Assembly (NCBI GenBank): GCA_964524965.1 | Contig: CAZGDY010000046.1 | Span: forward strand, 1-12,353 | Length of the DNA stretch: 12,353 nt | Direction: 5' to 3' | Origin: Kmv34 sp964524965 | Lineage (GTDB): Bacteria; Aerophobota; Aerophobia; Aerophobales; B3-G15 | Part shown: piece by piece, positions 6,525-12,353 of the stretch | Position numbering within the stretch: position 1 is the first letter of the stretch | Layout of the letters: the number at the start of each line of letters is the position of its first letter | Position numbers and translations under genes: made by a program | Notes under the pieces: generated by a model | Seen by the model: the letters and a program-made list of their open reading frames with translations, nothing else | Databases searched by the model: none | What the model was told of the DNA's origin: nothing

Positions 6525-7766
6525 TTATTCAAACTTCTTAATTACTAATGTTGCATTGTGTCCCCCAAAACCCATTGAATTTGATACAGTAACATCTACT
6601 TTTACTTCCCGAGCCTGGTTGGGGATATAATCAAGATCGCATTCAGGGTCAAAGAATTCATAGTTAACGGTAGGTGGAACTACTTGATTTTGAATAGCAA
6701 GAATGCAGGCAATAGCTTCTACTCCTCCCGTCGCTCCTAATAAATGACCGGTCATTGATTTAGTAGAACTTATTGGAATATCATAGGCTCTTTTCTCAAA
6801 AAGAGCCTTTACTGCTCTGGTTTCTACTTTGTCATTCAAAGGAGTGGAGGTTCCATGAGCGTTAATATAATCTACTTCGTCCAGATTAATATTAGCATCT
6901 TTCAATGATTTTTCCATGGTAGCTCTAATTCCTCTTCCGTCTTCCGCTGGTTGAGTGATATGATAGGCATCACAACCCATCCCAAATCCTACTATTTCCG
7001 CCCATATCTTAGCTTTTCTTTTTTTGGCTCTTTCCAGTTCTTCTAAAACTAAAATACCCGCACCCTCTCCTATAACAAATCCATCTCTTTCTCTATCGAA
7101 AGGACGAGAAGCTCTATGTGGTTCATCATTTCTTGTGGAAAGAGCCCTCATTGAACAAAATCCCGCTAATCCTAATTGAGTAACGGCTGCTTCTGTTCCT
7201 CCTGCTATCATCACCTCGGCTCCTCCTCGCTGGATTATTGCAAAAGCTTCTCCTAAGGCATGATTTCCTGTAGCGCAAGCAGTAGAAATGGAAAAATTAG
7301 GTCCTGTAAAACCATACTTTATAGCAATATGAGCGGAAGCCATATCGGTAATTAACATAGGAACAACAAAGGGACTTACTTTCTGAGGACCTTTCTGCAT
7401 AAGATTATTTTGTTCTCGAGCGATTGTCTCTAGACCTCCCACTCCTGAACCCACAAGAACACCTATTTTATCAAGATCCTCACCACTAATATTTAACCCA
7501 GCTGTTTCAACGGCTTCCTGGGCTCCTATCATTCCAAATTGGGTGAATCTATCCATTCTTCTTATATTTTTAGAAGAAAGATATTCTCCTACTTTTAAAC
7601 TACTTATCTCCCCTGCTATTTGGGAGCGAAAAGAAGAGGGGTTAAAGCGAGTTATTTTTTTAATTCCATTTTTCCCCATAAAAATACCTTTTTCAAAGTC
7701 CTTTAAGCCTACACCAACTGGGCTTACCACCCCCATTCCTGTCACCACAACACGTCTTTGATTCAT
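6525..7766 (-). CDS. fabF: Beta-ketoacyl-ACP synthase II
   Basis: This condensing enzyme elongates acyl-ACP with malonyl-ACP in type II fatty acid synthesis. The 413-residue protein starts MNQRRVVVTGMGVVSPVG and has the full Cys-His-His triad. C164 is in ISTACATGNHALGEA, H304 in NAHGTSTPLNDKVE and H341 in STKSMTGHLLGATGG, with K336 also conserved. The Gly-rich end SMGFGGHNATLV is typical. Length and the two His residues place it with FabF/FabB rather than FabH. It starts 8 nt after the acpP stop. The gap is only A and T, with no Shine-Dalgarno, so translation may depend on ribosomes finishing acpP. Neighbours fabG, acpP and rnc support the assignment. Confidence 0.96.
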   Translation of the reverse strand: MNQRRVVVTGMGVVSPVGVGLKDFEKGIFMGKNGIKKITRFNPSSFRSQIAGEISSLKVGEYLSSKNIRRMDRFTQFGMIGAQEAVETAGLNISGEDLDKIGVLVGSGVGGLETIAREQNNLMQKGPQKVSPFVVPMLITDMASAHIAIKYGFTGPNFSISTACATGNHALGEAFAIIQRGGAEVMIAGGTEAAVTQLGLAGFCSMRALSTRNDEPHRASRPFDRERDGFVIGEGAGILVLEELERAKKRKAKIWAEIVGFGMGCDAYHITQPAEDGRGIRATMEKSLKDANINLDEVDYINAHGTSTPLNDKVETRAVKALFEKRAYDIPISSTKSMTGHLLGATGGVEAIACILAIQNQVVPPTVNYEFFDPECDLDYIPNQAREVKVDVTVSNSMGFGGHNATLVIKKFE

Positions 7767-7774
7767 TTTTTAAA

Positions 7775-8020
7775 TTATTCTTTTAAATTTTTTTCTATAT
7801 ACTCAACAACTTTTTGGACATCTACCAACTTTTCTGCCTCTTCGTCTGAGATTTCCAACCCAAATTCTTCTTCTAAGGCCATAACTAATTCCACTGTATC
7901 AAGAGAATCTGCTCCTAAATCGTCTACAAACTTTGCTTCCATAGTTATTTGCAACTCTTCAACACCTAATTGTTCACTGGTTATTTCTTTTACTTTCTTT
8001 AAAATTTCTTCTTTGGCCAT
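7775..8020 (-). CDS. acpP: Acyl carrier protein
   Basis: This small acidic protein of 81 residues carries growing fatty acyl chains on a 4'-phosphopantetheine arm. The attachment Ser39 is in the classic FVDDLGADSLDTVELVMALE motif (31-50). The rest, EEEFGLEISDEEAEKL and VVEYIEKNL, is standard ACP sequence. It has the strongest ribosome site in the window, AGGAGG 7 nt before the ATG (8028-8033), which fits the high protein level usual for ACP. It lies between fabG (57 nt upstream) and fabF (8 nt downstream). Confidence 0.97.
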   Translation of the reverse strand: MAKEEILKKVKEITSEQLGVEELQITMEAKFVDDLGADSLDTVELVMALEEEFGLEISDEEAEKLVDVQKVVEYIEKNLKE

Positions 8021-8027
8021 TCTTCTT

Positions 8028-8033
8028 CCTCCT
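8028..8033 (-). promoter_or_regulatory. Strong ribosome binding site of acpP
   Basis: The minus strand reads AAAAGGAGGAAGAAGAATGG. This puts a full AGGAGG core exactly 7 nt from the acpP ATG. Other block A genes have weaker sites or none visible, so this site may raise ACP output relative to its operon partners. Confidence 0.8.
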
Positions 8034-8077
8034 TTTCCACATATTTTAACTAAGATATCAGTTAGCCAAAATCTAAA

Positions 8078-8806
8078 TCACATACTTAAACCACCATCAA
8101 CTCTAATCACTTCGCCTGTAATATAACAAGCCTCATCTGAAGCAAGATATGCTACCAGGGAAGCTACTTCTTCTGGTAAACCTACCCGACCCAGAGGAAT
8201 TTGGGAAATTAATGTTCGGGCTTCTTCTCTTTCCATTAATTTTTCAGTCATTTTAGTTTGGATAAACCCAGGTGCCACTGCGTTTACAGTAACCGCTCTT
8301 GTAGAAAATTCTCGAGCAATAGACTTAGTCAATCCTATTAAACCAGCTTTGGAAGCGGCATAGTTAGCTTGTCCTCTGTTTCCTCGCAATCCGATTATAG
8401 AAGATATATTAATTATCCTTCCTTTCCGCTCTCGCAACATAAAAGAAGAAACTGCTTTTATGCAGTTAAAGGCACTCTTAAGATTTACTTGGATTACTTT
8501 GTCCCAATCCTCCTCCTTCATTCTCAAAATAAGTTTATCCCGAGTAATACCAGCGTTGTTGATTAATATATCTATATGAGAGAATTTGTCAATTACCTGA
8601 TCTACCGCCCTTTCTACTTCTTGGAGGCTACTAACATCTACTTTTACAAAAAAACTACTACCATCATTGGTATGCATTAAATCAGTTTCTTTCATAATAT
8701 CAAAAACAACTACCTTAGCCCCGGCTTTTAATAACCCCTGGCAGATGGCCATACCAATTCCCCGAGCGCCTCCCGTAACTATAGCTACCTTATTTTCCAA
8801 CTTCAT
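8078..8806 (-). CDS. fabG: 3-oxoacyl-ACP reductase
   Basis: This NADPH-dependent short-chain dehydrogenase performs the first reduction in each cycle of fatty acid elongation. The 242-residue protein has the Rossmann nucleotide motif TGGARGIG (11-18), VDVSS near 57-60, NNAG (83-86), and the catalytic residues S136 (NISSIIG), Y149 and K153 (ANYAASKAG). PGFIQTKMTEKL and the C-terminal ITGEVIRVDGGLSM are typical of FabG rather than of general SDR enzymes. The ATG lies inside the end of the pseudouridine synthase gene (17-nt overlap) with GGAG 7 nt upstream. Its position directly before acpP and fabF makes the fatty acid role almost certain. Confidence 0.95.
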   Translation of the reverse strand: MKLENKVAIVTGGARGIGMAICQGLLKAGAKVVVFDIMKETDLMHTNDGSSFFVKVDVSSLQEVERAVDQVIDKFSHIDILINNAGITRDKLILRMKEEDWDKVIQVNLKSAFNCIKAVSSFMLRERKGRIINISSIIGLRGNRGQANYAASKAGLIGLTKSIAREFSTRAVTVNAVAPGFIQTKMTEKLMEREEARTLISQIPLGRVGLPEEVASLVAYLASDEACYITGEVIRVDGGLSM

Positions 8807-9734
8807 ATTTTCTCTCCAAATAATTTATTATATCTTCTATATCTTTTGGCAACGGAGCTTTAAACTCCATCCATTCTTTTCTTGCAGGATGGAAAAAACC
8901 TATAAATCTAGCGTGCAACATAGTTCGATTAACCGGAAAAGGAAAATCTTTTCCCGGCTTTCCTCCGTACAGACTATCACCAAGTAAAAAACAATTTAAT
9001 GTCTTGAGATGAATTCTAATCTGATGAGTTCTCCCGGTCAAAGGACTAACTTCCAATAAGCTCCAATCACCCCATGATTTTAAAACTTTATAGCGGGTTA
9101 TAGCTTCTCTGGCAATTAGTCCTTCCGGCGTCATCTTTCGTCTATCTTTAGGATTTCTTCCAATCTTAACATCAATAATTCCTTCATCCCGAGAAGGCCG
9201 ACCTCTCGCCAAAGCTAAATACTTTTTCTTGACTTCTCTTTTCCTAAATTGGGCCGATAAAGCAAGGTAAACTGAGTCAGTTTTAGCTACTACCATTACT
9301 CCTGAAGTATCTTTGTCCAGTCTATGCACAATGCCCGGACGTAAAGGTCCTCCTACCCAGGAAAGATCATTTGTATGCCCAATAAGAGCATTGACTAATG
9401 TTCCTATTTGCCCCGCGTGAGTAGGATGAACTATCATTCCTGTCGATTTATTGAGCACCAGAAGGTAGTCATCTTCAAATAAGATTTTTAACGATAAAGA
9501 TTGAGGAACGAGAATTTGTTCTTTTAAAGAAGGTAAAATGATACTCACTTCATCTCCCGTTTTAAGTAAATACGAGGGTTTTCCCGTCATTGCTTTATTT
9601 AAAGTTACTTTTCCTTGACAAATAAGTCTTTGAAGAAGACTACGAGACAGTTGAGGAAAAACACCTTTTAAGAAAACATCAAGTCGCTGTCTATTCTCCT
9701 TTGTTGTTATATAAAAACATTTAGGTAAGCTCAT
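8790..9734 (-). CDS. rluD: RluA/RluD-family ribosomal pseudouridine synthase
   Basis: This 314-residue protein converts specific uridines to pseudouridine in rRNA, most likely in 23S rRNA. It has an N-terminal S4 RNA-binding domain (about 16-65, RLDVFLKGVFPQLSRSLLQR). The catalytic domain has HRLDKDTSGVMVVAK, with catalytic Asp140 in HRLD, and the RluA-family motif GRTHQIRIHL (234-243). S4 domain, length and motifs match RluD-type enzymes; the exact target uridines cannot be read from sequence, so the symbol is tentative. The ATG overlaps the ileS end by 14 nt and has no clear ribosome site, which suggests coupled translation. In many bacteria lspA sits between ileS and this gene; here there is no room for it. 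Confidence 0.9.
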   Translation of the reverse strand: MSLPKCFYITTKENRQRLDVFLKGVFPQLSRSLLQRLICQGKVTLNKAMTGKPSYLLKTGDEVSIILPSLKEQILVPQSLSLKILFEDDYLLVLNKSTGMIVHPTHAGQIGTLVNALIGHTNDLSWVGGPLRPGIVHRLDKDTSGVMVVAKTDSVYLALSAQFRKREVKKKYLALARGRPSRDEGIIDVKIGRNPKDRRKMTPEGLIAREAITRYKVLKSWGDWSLLEVSPLTGRTHQIRIHLKTLNCFLLGDSLYGGKPGKDFPFPVNRTMLHARFIGFFHPARKEWMEFKAPLPKDIEDIINYLERKYEVGK

Positions 9735-12353
9735 ATAACTTATTCTTTTCTATTGCTTGCCAACATCTCTCGCACAGAGAAGAATAATCTTTATTCTCAC
9801 CTACTCTCTGACTGTGATTCCAACATCTTTCACATTTTTTACCCTTAGCTTTTTCCACCTGTATTTGCATTTGCGAGGATTTTTCCAGTTTAATTTGAGA
9901 TATGATAAAAATCTCCTTCAATGCTTCTTCTCCCAGGTCACTTAAAACTGTAAAAATTTTTTCTGGAACCTTAAGAATTAATCTTACATTCAAAGAAGAA
10001 GAAATTTTACCGACCTGACGTGCTTCTTCCATTGCCTTTAAAACCTGTTCTCTGATGTTCATTATCTTGTCCCATTTGTTTTCAAGCTCCAAATCAACTA
10101 AATTAACATTTTTCTCAGGCCACAGGGAAAGAAAAACACTTTCTTCTTTTTCTTTTCCTATTTGTTTGATGTATTCCCACACTTCCTCAGATGTAAAAGA
10201 GAGAATGGGAGATGTAAGTTTAACTAAAGTAATCAGAAGAGAATATAAGACCATCTGAGCTGCCCGTCGTTCTGAAGAGGTTGCCGAAAAAGTGTACAAC
10301 CTATCCTTTAACATATCAAAGTAAAATGCACTTAAATAATTATTAGCGAATTTATGTATTTGTTGAACTACTTCATGAAATTTAAAATTTTCATAATTAT
10401 CGGTAACTGTCTCCATTAATCTTTGGAGTTTTGACAATATCCACTTATCTACCTGGCGAAGCTGGATATTCTTCGTATCCTGGTCCGGTGAAAAATCAAA
10501 TAAATTGCCTAAAAGAAAACGGTATGAATTTCTAATTCTTCTGTAAATCTCTATCGTATAGGTAATTATCTCATCAGATATACGAATATCCTCGCTATAA
10601 TCCTCCAAAGCTGACCAGAGTCTCAAGATTTCCGCACCGTACTTTTTAACAATCTCCCGAGAATCAACTACATTACCTAAAGATTTAGACATCTTTTTTC
10701 CTTCAACATCTACAACAAAGCCATGAGTAAGAACTTTTTTGTAAGGAGATTTATTTTTTAATCCAACCGAGGTCAAGAGGGAGGTTTGAAACCACCCTCG
10801 ATGTTGATCCGAACCTTCCAGATAAAGATCTGCAGAATCTAGTAATTCTGGTTCTTCGGCCATTACTGCTTGATGAGAAACGCCGGATTCAAACCAGACA
10901 TCTAAAATATCTTGTTCTTTATTAAATTTTTCTCCCCCGCAATGAGGACATTTAAATCCCTGAGGGATAAAAAAATTCACTTTTTTTTCAAACCATACGT
11001 CCGATCCACTTTCAAGCATTTCTTTTGCAATCAATTTTATAACCTGTTCGTCTATAATTGGATTTTTGCAATCCTCACAGTATATTACTGGAATACCAAC
11101 GCCCCAGTATCTTTGACGGGATAGACACCAATCAGGACGATCTTTCAACATACTCGTCATTCTTTTTTGAGAAAAGGGAGGAACCCATTTTATATCAGAG
11201 GTCACTAAATTTAGTGCTTTTTTTCTCAAATTATTTTCATCTACAAGTAAAAACCATTGTGGGGTTGCCCGAAAAATAACTGGTCTACCACATCTCCAGC
11301 AGTGGGGATATGAATGTTGAAAGCTTTTTTCTTGGAAAATAGCATTTCTTTTCTCAAGTTCTCTTTGAATTGGCCCATTAGCCTCGAAAACCTGTATTCC
11401 CTTAAACTTTTCTACCTCTTGAGTAAATCTTCCCTGGTCATCCACCGGTGAAAAAATAGGTAAGTTATTTTCAAGACCTAAAAAATAATCTTCTTCTCCA
11501 TGTCCGGGAGCAACATGAACACACCCTGTTCCTTCTTCTGGATCAACAAAATTAGCAAGTAAAATTTCCCCTTCTCCTTCTAAGAAGGGCTTCAAGTATT
11601 TAGTTCCTTTTAAATCTTTCCCTGAAAAATGAGCAATTATTTTCCATTTTTTTTCAGAATCCTCAGCTTGGATATTTTTAAAAGATTCCTTAGCTATTAT
11701 CAATGCTTCCTGTTCATTTTGTTCTTGAACAAGAAGATAATCCAATTTAGGATGGACAGCTACTGCTAGATTAGCGGGAAGAGTCCAAGGAGTAGTTGTC
11801 CATATCAATACATAACAAGGACCGCTAAAAGAGGTGAAAAGAGAATTTTCTTTTAAAAGAAATTTAACATAGATGGAAGGAGAATGTTTCATCTTATACT
11901 CTATTTCAGCTTCAGCCAGCGCAGTTTGACAATTAAAACACCAGTGAATAGGTTTCAGGCGACGATGAATATAGCCCTTTTTCGCTAAATTACCAAAACA
12001 CCTAACAATTTGGCTTTCATACCGATAATCCATTGTAAGATAAGGTTTTTCCCAACGTCCAAACACTCCCAATCTTTTAAACTCATCTCTTTGTTTTTTT
12101 ACAAAGCGGAGGGCATACTCTCTGGCTTTCTTCCTAAATTCCAAGCAACAGATATCTCGTTTATTAACACCAAGCTCTTTGAATAATTGGTGTTCCACGG
12201 GAAGTCCATGACAATCCCAGCCCGGTATATAAGGACTGTCATATCCCCTCATTGTTTTGTACTTTACTATTATATCCTTGAGAGTTTTATTAAAAGCCTG
12301 GCCCAAGTGAATGTCCCCATTGGCGTAAGGAGGACCATCATGCAATATGAACT
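9721..12353 (-). CDS. ileS: Isoleucine--tRNA ligase, N-terminus outside window
   Basis: This class I aminoacyl-tRNA synthetase charges tRNA-Ile. The frame continues past the right edge (FILHDGPPYANGDIHLGQ at the very end), so the TTG at 12345, a possible start codon in principle, is an internal Leu codon. About 50 N-terminal residues are missing. Numbering from that Leu, the HIGH-type motif is HLGQ (13-16), with WDCHGLP at 43-49. The editing domain has WTTTPWTLPANLA and GTGCVHVAPGHGEEDY. QRYWGVGIPV is at 411-420, and a Cys pair set at 423-426 and 466-469 looks like a zinc knuckle. KMSKS is at 551-555 (nt 10681-10695). The C-terminal zinc knuckle CERCW ... CERCW has C838, C841, C858 and C861. 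That C-terminal knuckle marks the bacterial IleRS type. It is the first visible gene of block A; any T-box leader would lie outside the window. Confidence 0.97.
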   Translation of the reverse strand, partial: FILHDGPPYANGDIHLGQAFNKTLKDIIVKYKTMRGYDSPYIPGWDCHGLPVEHQLFKELGVNKRDICCLEFRKKAREYALRFVKKQRDEFKRLGVFGRWEKPYLTMDYRYESQIVRCFGNLAKKGYIHRRLKPIHWCFNCQTALAEAEIEYKMKHSPSIYVKFLLKENSLFTSFSGPCYVLIWTTTPWTLPANLAVAVHPKLDYLLVQEQNEQEALIIAKESFKNIQAEDSEKKWKIIAHFSGKDLKGTKYLKPFLEGEGEILLANFVDPEEGTGCVHVAPGHGEEDYFLGLENNLPIFSPVDDQGRFTQEVEKFKGIQVFEANGPIQRELEKRNAIFQEKSFQHSYPHCWRCGRPVIFRATPQWFLLVDENNLRKKALNLVTSDIKWVPPFSQKRMTSMLKDRPDWCLSRQRYWGVGIPVIYCEDCKNPIIDEQVIKLIAKEMLESGSDVWFEKKVNFFIPQGFKCPHCGGEKFNKEQDILDVWFESGVSHQAVMAEEPELLDSADLYLEGSDQHRGWFQTSLLTSVGLKNKSPYKKVLTHGFVVDVEGKKMSKSLGNVVDSREIVKKYGAEILRLWSALEDYSEDIRISDEIITYTIEIYRRIRNSYRFLLGNLFDFSPDQDTKNIQLRQVDKWILSKLQRLMETVTDNYENFKFHEVVQQIHKFANNYLSAFYFDMLKDRLYTFSATSSERRAAQMVLYSLLITLVKLTSPILSFTSEEVWEYIKQIGKEKEESVFLSLWPEKNVNLVDLELENKWDKIMNIREQVLKAMEEARQVGKISSSLNVRLILKVPEKIFTVLSDLGEEALKEIFIISQIKLEKSSQMQIQVEKAKGKKCERCWNHSQRVGENKDYSSLCERCWQAIEKNKLYELT

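Noticed and set aside
7758..8126. 122-codon plus-strand open frame across acpP
   Set aside because: It is antisense to acpP, the fabG end and their gaps. Its Ser/Thr/Phe-rich composition is what an antisense shadow gives.
12343..12345. TTG as the start codon of ileS
   Set aside because: The frame stays open to the window edge and the upstream codons give FI before LHDGPPYANG, which is the conserved internal IleRS sequence. The TTG is an internal Leu codon.
1..12353. A novel defence, mobile or biosynthetic system
   Set aside because: Every long gene belongs to a familiar housekeeping family, all on one strand with tight spacing. I saw no repeats, integrase, transposase, toxin-antitoxin pair or array.

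Overview
This window holds ordinary bacterial housekeeping genes, all on the minus strand, so they read from right to left. By eye the GC content is roughly 35 %. The lineage cannot be fixed from the sequence. The genes are bacterial: IleRS with a C-terminal zinc knuckle, ZapA, CvpA, DnaG, RNase III and a type II fatty acid synthase. They combine low GC, a PilT retraction ATPase and a phosphohexomutase whose motifs look like the archaeal GlmM/PMM group. My low-confidence inference is an uncultivated or anaerobic low-GC bacterial lineage.

The layout is three likely transcription blocks, in order of transcription. Block A (12353 to 4435) is ileS (5' end off the window), an RluA/RluD-family pseudouridine synthase, fabG, acpP, fabF, rnc and a GlmM-like phosphosugar mutase. 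These genes overlap by 14-17 nt or lie no more than 57 nt apart. Block B (4228 to 2775) is pilT and a moaE homologue, 2 nt apart, preceded by a 206-nt spacer with a possible promoter. Block C (2426 to beyond position 1) is zapA, cvpA, a dGTPase-like HD hydrolase and dnaG (3' end off the window). It is preceded by a 348-nt spacer and a good sigma-70-type promoter.

Block A links tRNA charging, rRNA modification, fatty acid chain extension, RNA processing and sugar activation for the cell envelope. The order fabG-acpP-fabF-rnc is a classic bacterial arrangement, but plsX, fabH and fabD are not beside it. lspA, which often sits between ileS and the rluD-type gene, is also absent. Block C joins division-ring assembly, a membrane protein, dNTP balance and replication priming. 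Block B pairs pilus retraction with a lone molybdopterin synthase large subunit.

I found no RNA gene, mobile element, CRISPR array, convincing terminator or new defence-type system. The points most worth checking are a Met in the MoaE homologue where a catalytic Lys is expected, the archaeal-like phosphohexomutase in a bacterial fab/rnc operon, and an A9 tract at the rnc/mutase overlap.
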